From G963701675 sp963701675 (GTDB taxonomy: Bacteria; Planctomycetota; Planctomycetia; Gemmatales; Gemmataceae), in NCBI GenBank assembly GCA_963701675.1, contig OY969623.1, forward strand, positions 124,001-188,000: a stretch of DNA of 64,000 nt, given 5' to 3'. A program made the translations under genes and the position numbers. Each line of letters opens with the position of its first letter. Positions within the stretch are counted from its first letter, which is position 1. Below the pieces are notes generated by a model. The model saw nothing but the letters and a program-made list of their open reading frames with translations, searched no databases and had not been told where the DNA came from. Of this stretch, positions 48,590 to 58,194 are shown one piece after another.

Positions 48590-51500
48590 TCAAACTAATG
48601 TCAGCAGATCGTCGCCAATAAGGCGAGGCGTATCTTCCGTTACAGGGAACCTGATAGTGTATCGTCGCGCGACCGGCGGCTGGACGTTTGGGGTGTCGAG
48701 CAATTCAGCCTCCGAGTCCGGGCGGACGCTTCGGTCGTCGAATGTAACAGACTCGGTTGCCGGTCGTGATGGCGTAGTGATTTGCATCAGGTCGAACGCA
48801 GGCGGGGCTTCTGGCAGCTCATGCACGCCGCCGTGGTTCTTGACATCGGCGGAGTTGATGAGATTATTGCCGCCTCCCGGCGCGGCGCCTCCGCCCACAA
48901 GCATACACTTCGAGAACTCAGACGTGTTTCCCGCTGAATCTATGGCGGTTGCAACTACATATGTGGCAGAGCCAGGTACGACTATCGCGAAGCGGATTCG
49001 GCCGGATGCACTGGTCGTGAAAGTTTTCATACCCAAAAACGATTCACCTTCCCCGTATCCCGACGGATCACACACGCCAAGGCCATAGAACTCAACGGCA
49101 AAAAAAGTATTGGGGCTGCTAGCGAGTGAACCTGTGATCACGATATTTCCACCGGTATTGGTCGCAGTTGTGATCGCAGGGAAGTTTTGAAGTCCGTTTG
49201 CTCCGATGTCACCGTCGGGCGGGGGATCGTTGAGAGTCACACCTTCAGGGCCGATATCGATGCCGAGGAGCCCGTTGGAATAAACCTCGTTCTGCCGAAA
49301 CGAATTGCCCGAACCTGACAATACACGAATGCCGGATTGACCATTGTAAGCAATTCGGTTGGGAGCGCCTGATGTTGTTCCGCCGATTTTGTTTCCTGAG
49401 GCGTCGCTGATAAGAAGTACGCCGTGTTGCAAATTTCCCAACGAATTCTCACCGGAGACGTCTGTTCCAATGTAGTTACCCCTGACCAGGTTAGCCGCGG
49501 CTTGTACCAGTCGGACTCCGTTGGAGAGGTTCCCTGAAATCACGTTTCGTTCAGCACCTGTGAAGCCACCAACTACGTTGCCGGTGCTACCGTCGAGTAC
49601 TACGCCATCGAATGAATTCGGGAGAGGCAAGATTCCAGCCTTGTCTGTGCCAATCAAATTACCTTGCACTAGGTTGCCTGTTGCATCGGCATGGCTAATC
49701 ACGATTCCGTTGGTATTATTCCCCGAGATTACGTTGCGAGCGCCCGAAGCGCTGCCTCCCACTACGTTATTCTTTGAGTGAGCGATATAAACACCAGCGA
49801 GCACATTCCCAATATCCGCAGTGCCGTCATGATTAGTGCCAATGTAGTTACCTCGGACGGCGTTATCGGAACCGTAAACGATGATAACCCCTTCGCCGAG
49901 GTTCCCGGATATGACATTCCCTGATCCGGGGGCCGATCCGCCGATCCCATTATTGGAGACTCCATCGAGATAAACTCCGAAGGCACCATTGCCGAACGCT
50001 GACGTACCAGCGGCATTGGTACCGATGAAGTTGCCTTGCACGTTATTGCCGGTGCTCCCGGTTCCAGAAACGTGCACGCCCGCTTCTAAATTTCCCGAAA
50101 GGATATTGCGAGCGCCGGGGATCGTTCCACCGATGGTGTTACCGGTCGCATTGGACAGATGCACGCCGTCTCCGGAGTTTGGCAAGACAGCGTTGCCCCA
50201 TGCGTCCACACCAATGAAATTGCCCAGGACAATGTTTAGCGTTGTTGAGGGATCCCAAAGCAAGATCCCGTCTCGGTTGTTGCCGGAAATCACATTCCTG
50301 TACGATTCGCTGAGTCCACCAATGACCGCGCCATGATCGCCCTGCAGATCGACACCTTCGAACGTGTTGCCTAGTTTAGATGTCCCGTGCCGGTCTGTAC
50401 CGATGTAATTGCCTTGAATATGGGTGCCATAGGTTCCTCTTGTCGTGATTCCACTGTAGCTTGCGGAAATTAGATTTCGCGCCGCCGGCGTGTTGCCGCC
50501 AACTTTGACTCCGATGGTTTGATAAAGATTGACGTTGGACAGGTCGTTACCGCGATCAAGCGAGCCCGTCGGGTCCGTGCCGATGAAGTTTCCTTCAATG
50601 ACGATGCCGCCATTGTCCTGACCAATTCCATCGACATAGATTCCATAACCGCTGAAGAGATTAATCACGAGCCCTTTGATCGTGGTGTCATAAACGTTTA
50701 TGAGCGTAAGCCCGTTGGCGTTGCCGCCCGCGTTGTTGCCGCTCAGTTCGATGAGAAGAGCCGCGTTGTTGCCGACGGCAAGCGTGTTCGGCGACGAACC
50801 CGGCTGGGAATAGCCGTCGATGATCACGGGATCGGTAATGTCGGGTAGCGGGGAATTCAGAGAGATCGTGTGGACGCCGGTGCCGGGGATGCTGAACGTA
50901 ATGGTGTTGGTGCCCGGGTTATTATTCGTGTTGATGATCGCCTGACGCAAAGAGCCTTGGCCGGAGTCAGCCACAGTGGTTACCGTATACGGGGCCGGAA
51001 TTAACACCAGGATGCCAGATTGCATGCCGGTAATGTTGCTATGCACCGTATCGGTGGCCGTTAAAGAATGTGTTCCGACCGTATTAAGCGTCGCGGTGAA
51101 GGTGCCCGATCCGTCGGTAAGAGAACTGATGGCTGGCAGGACTGCTTGGAGATCGCTGCTAGAAAACACAACGTCGCCTACATAACCATAAGCCATCTTG
51201 CCAAATACATCGGTTGCAACTACCGAAAACGTTCCTTGGACTCCAGAAGTAATTGGGGATGGAAAACCCGCAACGCCAAATCCAGAGGCGGTTGCCTGGA
51301 AAGCACCGATGCTAACCGGCCCGCCGCGCACTGTACCACGCTGGTCCTGTGTGCCAGCTAAGAAGGGGTCGCCCGAGTTCAACGCCGGGCTTTCTGGAAG
51401 CAGCTCAACCGTAGCCGTTGGGCCACCATTTTCAGCAAGTCCGGCAAGACCGGGATCCGCGATGCCTATCAGGTTGTGTTGCCCGTTCAACCCGCCTGAC

Positions 51501-52849
51501 CCTCCAATGCCAATGAGGTTATAGTTTCCCGTTATTATCGCACCGCTTACGTTCCATATGTCGTCGGGACCACCGCCGTTATAGTTCTGCGCGATGATAG
51601 AGTTGTGGAGCGACACGGTGGTACCGGAAAACATCACGTGAATACCGCCGCCACCGGCCCAGGTAGAGTTCATAGCAACGGTGGAACTTGTCAAACCTAA
51701 AGTGCTTCCTGCGAGAATTCCGCCGGCATTGTTGACGGCTGAGTTCTGGTATACGGTACTGTTAGTGAAGGTGGTTGAGGTGTACGCATAGACTCCGCCG
51801 CCAATGTTTGTCGCAGAATTCCCAGAAATCGTACTCTTGACTACCGTTAAGGCACCCCTCGCGTAAATCCCGCCGCCGTTTGTGGCATCATTGTTGCCAA
51901 CAGTGCTGCTCTCTACCAAAAGCGAGCCACCATCAGAGATATAGATTGCTCCCCCAGAACCGGCAGAGTTTTGGTGAAGATGAGAATTGACCAGAGTGGA
52001 CGATCCGGAACTACGGATTGCACCGCCCTCATTCGCCGTATTACCCTCGAAAACGCTGTCCGTCACTGTCGCGCCGTGGGCAAAAATCGCACCCCCTACA
52101 CTCGCAGTATTGCCGAAGAAAGTGCTTTGAGACACAGAGAGCATGGTACCATTGATTGCTCCGCCGAAAGCACCACTGTTGTTACTAAAAACACTGTTAC
52201 TTACCGTCACCGAACTGCCACCATGAATCGTACCGCCGGTATTATTGCTGAAAGAACCATTGGTAACGTTCAGTTTGCCAACTTGGACTGCACCCCCAGA
52301 ATTTCCACTGAAAGAAGTATTCGTGATGTTCAGCGTGCTGTTATAGGACCCGTAGATAGCACTCCCGTCGCCAGACGCGATGTTGTTCGTGAATGCGCAG
52401 TCAATAAGAGTTAACGTTTTGTTGTTACTGACCAAGATGCCGGCCCCAAAGGGTTGCGCGCCCGCAGTCACTGTTAGTCCAGAAATCGAGACGTTACCGA
52501 ATACTTGGAACACTCGCGAGACATCGTTGCCGCTGACACTGATCTTGCCTGCACCCGGTCCAAGTATGCCAATATTCGGAACTACATTGAGCTGACTTGA
52601 TGACAAAGTAATTGTGCCGGTGAGCGCCGTGTCGAAGGAAATAGAATCCCCATTTTGAGCCAGTCCCAATCTGTCACGCAGCGAACCAGGATCGTGGTCA
52701 CTAAGGTTTGTGACCACCCAATTGGTTGGAAGCATGCGAGATTCCAGCTGCATGAGCAGTGGACGGACTCGAAACAAGGTAAACGTGGCTGCATGGCGCG
52801 GAGTCACCCCAGCGCGCTGGAATAGGCGGTTCAGGATTCGTCGGGTCAT
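48590..52849 (-). CDS. giant secreted beta-helix protein with LEPR-like signal
   Basis: A 1419-residue protein from ATG 52849 (GGAG 6 bp upstream). The basic N-terminus ends in LLMQLESRMLP (about 32-41), close to the LEPR-XLL motif at the start of planctomycete surface proteins. Residues about 60-560 are short repeats of the types F-x-N-N, GGAI and GGGIYA, like polymorphic outer-membrane (PMP) beta-helices. An Ig/invasin-like domain (FSVVATDVFGKMAYGYVGDVVFSSSD pattern) follows at about 560-650. A second beta-helix (about 660-1260) has some nine repeats with GN-IGT(D/N) and VIGG/ARNVISGN elements. A C-terminal beta-sandwich region ends the protein. Likely adhesin or envelope structure. Confidence 0.85.
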   Translation of the reverse strand: MTRRILNRLFQRAGVTPRHAATFTLFRVRPLLMQLESRMLPTNWVVTNLSDHDPGSLRDRLGLAQNGDSISFDTALTGTITLSSSQLNVVPNIGILGPGAGKISVSGNDVSRVFQVFGNVSISGLTVTAGAQPFGAGILVSNNKTLTLIDCAFTNNIASGDGSAIYGSYNSTLNITNTSFSGNSGGAVQVGKLNVTNGSFSNNTGGTIHGGSSVTVSNSVFSNNSGAFGGAINGTMLSVSQSTFFGNTASVGGAIFAHGATVTDSVFEGNTANEGGAIRSSGSSTLVNSHLHQNSAGSGGAIYISDGGSLLVESSTVGNNDATNGGGIYARGALTVVKSTISGNSATNIGGGVYAYTSTTFTNSTVYQNSAVNNAGGILAGSTLGLTSSTVAMNSTWAGGGGIHVMFSGTTVSLHNSIIAQNYNGGGPDDIWNVSGAIITGNYNLIGIGGSGGLNGQHNLIGIADPGLAGLAENGGPTATVELLPESPALNSGDPFLAGTQDQRGTVRGGPVSIGAFQATASGFGVAGFPSPITSGVQGTFSVVATDVFGKMAYGYVGDVVFSSSDLQAVLPAISSLTDGSGTFTATLNTVGTHSLTATDTVHSNITGMQSGILVLIPAPYTVTTVADSGQGSLRQAIINTNNNPGTNTITFSIPGTGVHTISLNSPLPDITDPVIIDGYSQPGSSPNTLAVGNNAALLIELSGNNAGGNANGLTLINVYDTTIKGLVINLFSGYGIYVDGIGQDNGGIVIEGNFIGTDPTGSLDRGNDLSNVNLYQTIGVKVGGNTPAARNLISASYSGITTRGTYGTHIQGNYIGTDRHGTSKLGNTFEGVDLQGDHGAVIGGLSESYRNVISGNNRDGILLWDPSTTLNIVLGNFIGVDAWGNAVLPNSGDGVHLSNATGNTIGGTIPGARNILSGNLEAGVHVSGTGSTGNNVQGNFIGTNAAGTSAFGNGAFGVYLDGVSNNGIGGSAPGSGNVISGNLGEGVIIVYGSDNAVRGNYIGTNHDGTADIGNVLAGVYIAHSKNNVVGGSASGARNVISGNNTNGIVISHADATGNLVQGNLIGTDKAGILPLPNSFDGVVLDGSTGNVVGGFTGAERNVISGNLSNGVRLVQAAANLVRGNYIGTDVSGENSLGNLQHGVLLISDASGNKIGGTTSGAPNRIAYNGQSGIRVLSGSGNSFRQNEVYSNGLLGIDIGPEGVTLNDPPPDGDIGANGLQNFPAITTATNTGGNIVITGSLASSPNTFFAVEFYGLGVCDPSGYGEGESFLGMKTFTTSASGRIRFAIVVPGSATYVVATAIDSAGNTSEFSKCMLVGGGAAPGGGNNLINSADVKNHGGVHELPEAPPAFDLMQITTPSRPATESVTFDDRSVRPDSEAELLDTPNVQPPVARRYTIRFPVTEDTPRLIGDDLLTLV

Positions 52850-52869
52850 TGTCAATCTCCTGTTGGACG

Positions 52870-53805
52870 CTATGTGGCTGCCACTGCAGCGGGCTTGCTT
52901 TTCTCTTTCCTGTTGGCTTGAGGAACCCGTAGCCGGTTCTGACAGGTGGGGCATTTTACTATCTTGCCTTCAGTGCCCCCGCCGCTTCTAAGTTTCTTTC
53001 CGCAGACTGAGCAATCGAAACGGATCGGCACCGTCGTCGATGAGCGAGTGTCATGATTTGACCTGGGTCGTGACTCGTGGAGGTTTCGACTTCCTGCTCC
53101 AAATTCGTCCATCAAAGCCCAAATCACGACGCCTATGATGGCTCCCACAACCGCCCCGCCGAAACATACCAATGCATAGGTGGCACTGGCCGCTTCGCGG
53201 AGTAAAATAAACTGGGGCGTTTGCCAGAATACCACTATGGTCCCGAGACCGCCGAAGAGAACTGCGAAGTAGATCGATGGATGGACCTGCCGCTGCAGCA
53301 TTGTATCTTTCCGAACTTCTGATTCCCTGGCAACCTGGTAATCATGCGGTTCGGTCGTCTGAATGGCTTTAAGAAGTCGCCTAGTGCCTCCGAACACGCC
53401 ACGCCAGCCGATACACGAACCGTCCGCGAAATAAGCAAACCTCTGCTCTCCGTCTGAGTCCGTGTAACCAACCAAGACCCATTTGCTAAAAAGGAAGGCT
53501 TTGCATAAGTCAACAGCGGCTAAGGCAGCTATTAGCCCGACTGGTATCGCCGTACCCGGACTTAAGGCAAAAATTGCAGCTACAACAGCAGCAACGATCG
53601 CAAAGGTTCCCCATGGCATCGTTGAGCGAGTAAGTGAGGCAGTCTGAATCTTGGGAATCTCGATCAGCGATTTCCGACTTTGAAAACATGCACCCCCAGC
53701 GCTTGTCAGTTCAAGGCTGCCGGAATCGCTGAACCAAACCCATTTGAACGACGTTTGAGCCTTCTCGGGAGTCAAGAACCAGACATCGTGGAAATGACGT
53801 GCCAT
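52870..53805 (-). CDS. membrane protein with C-terminal zinc ribbon
   Basis: A 311-residue protein. Residues about 70-110 and 180-240 contain three or four hydrophobic helices. The C-terminus is a CxxC zinc ribbon (FDCSVCGKKLR...KCPTCQNRLRVP), a module also found at the N-terminus of the HEAT protein at 56.3 kb. ATG 53805 (MARHFHDVWFL) was preferred; the frame is open to 53862. Function unknown, probably envelope or stress related by context. Confidence 0.7.
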   Translation of the reverse strand: MARHFHDVWFLTPEKAQTSFKWVWFSDSGSLELTSAGGACFQSRKSLIEIPKIQTASLTRSTMPWGTFAIVAAVVAAIFALSPGTAIPVGLIAALAAVDLCKAFLFSKWVLVGYTDSDGEQRFAYFADGSCIGWRGVFGGTRRLLKAIQTTEPHDYQVARESEVRKDTMLQRQVHPSIYFAVLFGGLGTIVVFWQTPQFILLREAASATYALVCFGGAVVGAIIGVVIWALMDEFGAGSRNLHESRPRSNHDTRSSTTVPIRFDCSVCGKKLRSGGGTEGKIVKCPTCQNRLRVPQANRKEKSKPAAVAAT

Positions 53806-54055
53806 TGTGGCTATCCCCCAAGAGTGTAAACGAACTAGGCGGAACCCTTCGTTTTGCGCCAACGGCAGCCGTCACGGGCTGGTGCAAGCCACCGAAAAGC
53901 GGCCTCCACCAGAGATACCCGATGCACATCCCGAGAATCCTTACAAGAAATTGGTCGAACACGCGATTTGAGCTGACGTCTGTACACCAGCCGACGCCAG
54001 GAAACTCCGACCGCTGGTCTCCGAGTCGGCGGCGTCTCGACACCCCGTTGCATGT

Positions 54056-56068
54056 TTAGGGATCACTTTTCTCGTTCGGCGTAATCAGAAAGATCCATTT
54101 GGGCCAAACCACCAACGCCTCCCGCAGATTCGCGCCGTCGGGAAGTTTCATCGTGAGTCGGGTTTTTTCGCCCGCCTCGATTTGCGGCTGCTGCTTGGTC
54201 TCATAAGAGCCGCTGAATGATCCGTTCAAGATAGGTGGACCGAATTCCATCTTCGCGAGTACCACCGATAGCCCGAGCTTGTTATGAACATCCACCTCCA
54301 CGATTGCCCCGTCATCCGTCCGAGTAGGCTTGCTCGAAAACACAAACTGGGTGGCGCCCGTTGGAACCCCTCGATTTGTCGCGGGATATCCCTTGGCGGC
54401 GATTACCTTTGGCGCCAACGCATTGGCTACGTCTTCGGCAAGAAATTGTTTGAATTGAACCAACGTGCCCTTGGACGGGCCGCCCGCCCTAGCCACAATC
54501 ACCGCCGTACTCTTCACCAGAACCTGCACCGGTGAGGAGGCGTTTGGGCGGTAATGCAAGCTATACGTTACGCCGATCTGCGGTCCGAGCGGCGCCGCGA
54601 TAGTTCCAATGCGGTGAACCTGAAGTACGAATTTGCTACTTTGATGACGATCAAAGGCCTCGGTGACGGAACTCCCGATGAGTACTTGCGTTGGACATCC
54701 GAGTTTGTCGGTCGGGTCGGCTCTGATGAACTCCAGATTCGCTGGAAACTCGTTAGCGGACCCCTTGAGATCAGAAGGCAAGAGCAATACGACATGGGGC
54801 TTTGACTTGAGTTTGGCAGCAACAGCTTGTTTGTCCAGAGCCGTAACGCTCCAAACCCGTACTTCACGATTTTCGTGTAATGCGGCGAACCACTGCCCAT
54901 CCGCAGTGCAGGCAACCAAACCCTTGTGGGTCAGATTTCTTACTTTTGACGAGAACATACACCCACCGTCAGGCAATCGGACGACTCGCACGTCTCTGAA
55001 TCCACCCGCAACCACCCATTCGCCGTCACGGGGAAGCGCGAGCGAATCCACGGGCCCCTGATCCAAATGAATCGTCGAATGTTCGCGGCCGGTCTTTGGA
55101 TCCCAGACCCTCAGAAAACCATCATCGGTACCAACCAGCATCTGCTTGCTATCTGGCCGAAATACGACGCTACGCGGGCCCGGTGGTGTTCTTTTTCCTG
55201 GAGCCGGGAGTGTGCTAACTTCATGCACAGCTTCGATCTTGCCGGTTAAGGCATTACAAACACGGAGGCCGCTACCGCAGTCCATGACGGCGAGCCATTG
55301 GCAATTCGGACTATACGCCATGCTCATGAAGCGATTGCTCGTTCGTGTTTTTGTTGTTGATCCAATAACATCCCGACCAGGCAAGCTGACGAGTTCCTTT
55401 GCAGTTTTTGCGTCCCACGATTTGAGGAAACCATCCTCATATAGAACCGCGTAGCGGCTTCCATCAGGAGCGAACGCGACGGCAGCGACAGTATGGTCAA
55501 TTCCCTTCTTAGTCACCAATTCCTTTCCGTTCTTAGAGTCCCAAAGAACGACACGATCTCGGCTTGCTGTTAGGATCCGTTCATTCTTTGGGTCAAAGGC
55601 TACGTGAGTGCCGCTTTCAAGCGTCAGAATGTTTTTCCCGCTAGGCATCTCCCATATTCGTACTTTGCCGCCTGCCGTCGCAAGAAACCGTCCGTCTGCA
55701 CTAAAGCAGATGCAAGTGACGGTAGCATCGTGATCACGCAGGCGCAGGTGTGCCTCCTTGTCGGCCGGTGACGCATCTTTCTCAATGTCTTGAACTAAGG
55801 GTTCACGAAAGACGGCACCGTGTGCCTGACTGGCACCGATGTAGTTCCCACCAAGTAGCACTGCGATCAGAATTGCGACACGCAACAGCAAAAACATGGA
55901 AATGGTCCGAAATTCACGACGAAATGGAAGCGACACGATCTTCTGAATCAGAACCCGCAACCCGCCAACAATAATCATGGCGAGAACACTCGCAATGATC
56001 GTCGCCGCAATGTCCATGAAAAAGCTCTCGACCGTGCGGGAGCAACAGAACAGGTCCACCTTACTCAT
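54056..56068 (-). CDS. membrane-anchored WD40-repeat protein
   Basis: A 670-residue protein with two N-terminal membrane helices (about 18-42 and 58-78), then WD40 repeats (HDATVTCICFSADGRFLATAGGKVRIWE, then LWDSKNGKEL, VRVWS-type ends). The last 230 residues are beta-rich without recognised domain. The propeller is probably outside or in the periplasm for protein contacts. ATG 56017 (MDIAATIIASVL) is an alternative start. Gaps 53806-54055 and 56069-56166 hold no other gene. Confidence 0.75.
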   Translation of the reverse strand: MSKVDLFCCSRTVESFFMDIAATIIASVLAMIIVGGLRVLIQKIVSLPFRREFRTISMFLLLRVAILIAVLLGGNYIGASQAHGAVFREPLVQDIEKDASPADKEAHLRLRDHDATVTCICFSADGRFLATAGGKVRIWEMPSGKNILTLESGTHVAFDPKNERILTASRDRVVLWDSKNGKELVTKKGIDHTVAAVAFAPDGSRYAVLYEDGFLKSWDAKTAKELVSLPGRDVIGSTTKTRTSNRFMSMAYSPNCQWLAVMDCGSGLRVCNALTGKIEAVHEVSTLPAPGKRTPPGPRSVVFRPDSKQMLVGTDDGFLRVWDPKTGREHSTIHLDQGPVDSLALPRDGEWVVAGGFRDVRVVRLPDGGCMFSSKVRNLTHKGLVACTADGQWFAALHENREVRVWSVTALDKQAVAAKLKSKPHVVLLLPSDLKGSANEFPANLEFIRADPTDKLGCPTQVLIGSSVTEAFDRHQSSKFVLQVHRIGTIAAPLGPQIGVTYSLHYRPNASSPVQVLVKSTAVIVARAGGPSKGTLVQFKQFLAEDVANALAPKVIAAKGYPATNRGVPTGATQFVFSSKPTRTDDGAIVEVDVHNKLGLSVVLAKMEFGPPILNGSFSGSYETKQQPQIEAGEKTRLTMKLPDGANLREALVVWPKWIFLITPNEKSDP

Positions 56069-56166
56069 ACCCGGAAGGCAACCTTCAATTCCTTACATCT
56101 AAATGAGGGGAAACGGCCGAAGTAGGAGCGAAATTGGTCTGAGGCTCTATGAAATGATCGTAATTG

Positions 56167-56333
56167 CTACCAACCCACACCGGCCGCTGCCAGCTGGCGT
56201 TCGATTTCAGCTAGGTCCGCAACTGTGACCGTTCCATTGGCATTACCCCAGGCGAGGCAGGTGCCATCGTAGCTGAATACATTCACGACCGAACTTGGCG
56301 GCACATCTAGGCCAAGGGTGATGAGCGGCGCCT
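56167..56333 (-). pseudogene. tail fragment of a kinase-WD40 gene
   Basis: Translates to 54 residues (APLITLGLDVPPSSVVNVF ... GNANGTVTVADLAEIERQL, ending GVGW) that match the last 54 codons of the kinase-WD40 gene at 58195 at most positions, ending at the same point with TAG. The 5' remainder is missing; homology stops exactly at the stop codon of the HEAT gene. It is a leftover of a second kinase gene or of a deletion between duplicates. Confidence 0.8.
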
Positions 56334-57956
56334 CTAGGAATCAATTTCTTTTAACGCGCTAGCGGCTTCTTCACGAACGCTCTTCTCTCTGTCCATTGCT
56401 GCCGCTCGGAGCGCTGGAATAGCAGGCCTAGCTTTGGGACCAATGCGACCCAGCACGAAGCACGCTTGTTCCCGAAAGCCGGTGTTCTTGCTCTTGACCA
56501 GACCGATCAACAGTGGGACCGCAGCATTGGCATCGGAACGCAATTCACCTAGCACCGAGAACGCGGTAAGCGCAAACCCGTTGGTCGCCTCGTTGCCGTC
56601 TTCAATATGTTTCAAAACTCTTGCAATGGCGAGCACAGCGTTGTCCTTGGCCTTCGGTGAGAGATCGTCCCGGCCACTAGTCAGATACCTGACGACTTTT
56701 GGTTTGAATCGTTGATCATCTGACTTGACAGTCCCATGAATCTCGCGGCTATGCATGATTAAACATTGTAGGCCCACACAGCATGTGTGCCGTAGATCAA
56801 AGCCTCCCGATTGGTCGGCGAGGGTCGTTATCAAGCTATCGACAGCTCGCTCCATCGAGTCTATGCCGATCGCGTAGAGTGCGTTTGTTACGTTCCTTTG
56901 GTTCATGCGGCTTCGTTTCAGTGCTTCGATGAGATCCGGGACGGCAGCTTGCGCTCCCGGGCCGATCAATGCCAGTGTGTCGGCGGCATGCGGAAGAATA
57001 AGCATCTCATCATCCGATAGCGCCTTCGCAAGTACAGGAATCGCAAGCGTCGCTTTAGTTCCCATTTCCCCAAGCGCGATTATGGCTGCCCGGCGATCGT
57101 CTATTGTCTTGCTCTGGAGCCTCTGAATCTCGGCGTCCACAGCCGCTTTCTCCGCTGTCGTTAATTGGACTTTGGGTACTTCTTGGTGTGGACGATTGAC
57201 ACCTTGTGATGGTGCATCGTTCATTATGTGGGATGTTTGTTGCTCCCAATTTTTGCCTTCGTTGGAAGCCTCTCCGCAGCCTAGGAAATTAAACGGAATT
57301 GCGATGGCGATGAGGACGGATAAGACAATGAGGAACCCGGAGAGCCTGCTGGTGGTTTCATTGCCTTCGGTTATCTGTTCCGGCTTGCGTCTTCCGCCCA
57401 ACCCAGACACGAACACAAACAGACCGAGTAGCGCAACGAGCGGCATGCCGTAGAAGATCCTGCCTTCATTCAACCCGCCAAAGAACCATGCGGTGCCGAC
57501 GCCCATTCCAATCAGACCAAGGGACATCCGCCCTATGGAGGCGCGAACCTGAATTCTTGGGTCGCGGATCTCAATTGGAGTTTCTGCCGAGGTAGACGCC
57601 TCATCGTCGTGAACCGTTCTCGTTTGGCGCCTCGTCACGGCACGTTGGCCATCGTAATCCTGCTCATTCGTCCGGAAAGAGTCGGTCGAAACTGTGCACA
57701 CTTTTCGAGTTCTGAGCAGCTCCAAATATTCAGCCAAGTCTCGGTCAGCGACCGGACTTGTTGCGCTATTCCGTTCCGACAATGTCAGCGGAATGCCCTT
57801 CGCCTTCATGGCGTTCAAATACTCCCGCAGGGCAGCATCGTTTCCTAAGGGTAATCGCAGGGAACAGTTACATTTTGGGCAAGTCGTCCATTTGCCGGCG
57901 TGCTTGGTCGCAAATTTGAGTCGGCTATTACACTGAAGGCAACGAAAACGTTTCAT
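56334..57956 (-). CDS. zinc-ribbon/HEAT-repeat membrane protein
   Basis: A 540-residue protein from ATG 57956. N-terminal ribbon FRCLQCNSRLKF...TTCPKCNCSLRLP; two hydrophobic helices at about 165-190 and 205-225 (GLIGMGVGTAWFFGG, FLIVLSVLIAIAIPFNFLG). The C-terminal half is HEAT/armadillo repeats (IIALGEMGTKATLAIPVLAKAL, VPDLIEALK, FVLGRIGPKARPAIPALRAA). Probably a scaffold at the membrane. The frame reaches back to 57977 but the ribbon begins at 57956. 57957-58194 holds no gene. Confidence 0.78.
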   Translation of the reverse strand: MKRFRCLQCNSRLKFATKHAGKWTTCPKCNCSLRLPLGNDAALREYLNAMKAKGIPLTLSERNSATSPVADRDLAEYLELLRTRKVCTVSTDSFRTNEQDYDGQRAVTRRQTRTVHDDEASTSAETPIEIRDPRIQVRASIGRMSLGLIGMGVGTAWFFGGLNEGRIFYGMPLVALLGLFVFVSGLGGRRKPEQITEGNETTSRLSGFLIVLSVLIAIAIPFNFLGCGEASNEGKNWEQQTSHIMNDAPSQGVNRPHQEVPKVQLTTAEKAAVDAEIQRLQSKTIDDRRAAIIALGEMGTKATLAIPVLAKALSDDEMLILPHAADTLALIGPGAQAAVPDLIEALKRSRMNQRNVTNALYAIGIDSMERAVDSLITTLADQSGGFDLRHTCCVGLQCLIMHSREIHGTVKSDDQRFKPKVVRYLTSGRDDLSPKAKDNAVLAIARVLKHIEDGNEATNGFALTAFSVLGELRSDANAAVPLLIGLVKSKNTGFREQACFVLGRIGPKARPAIPALRAAAMDREKSVREEAASALKEIDS

Positions 57957-58194
57957 TCGGGATCCTTGGCACTTCACGCCTCACTCAAACCTTCCCTGTT
58001 GATACCCGGTTGAGACCAACCAATTACTTACCTCGATTTTTGACGCCGGCCGAGGTTTTTGTGTGTGGTTGATCCACCTGCCGCCTCACGCGAGCCGGAT
58101 GCCCAGAGAATTGAATTCAGTCGATCGGAACCGGGGGTATTTCGAGAGGGTAGGTAGTTGAAAAACCGTTTTCACGCAAGCGATTCACGCTTCG

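Noticed and set aside
48404..48598. 64-residue plus-strand gene right of IS21 copy B
   Set aside because: No motif, no clear ribosome-binding site and overlap with the end of the beta-helix gene.
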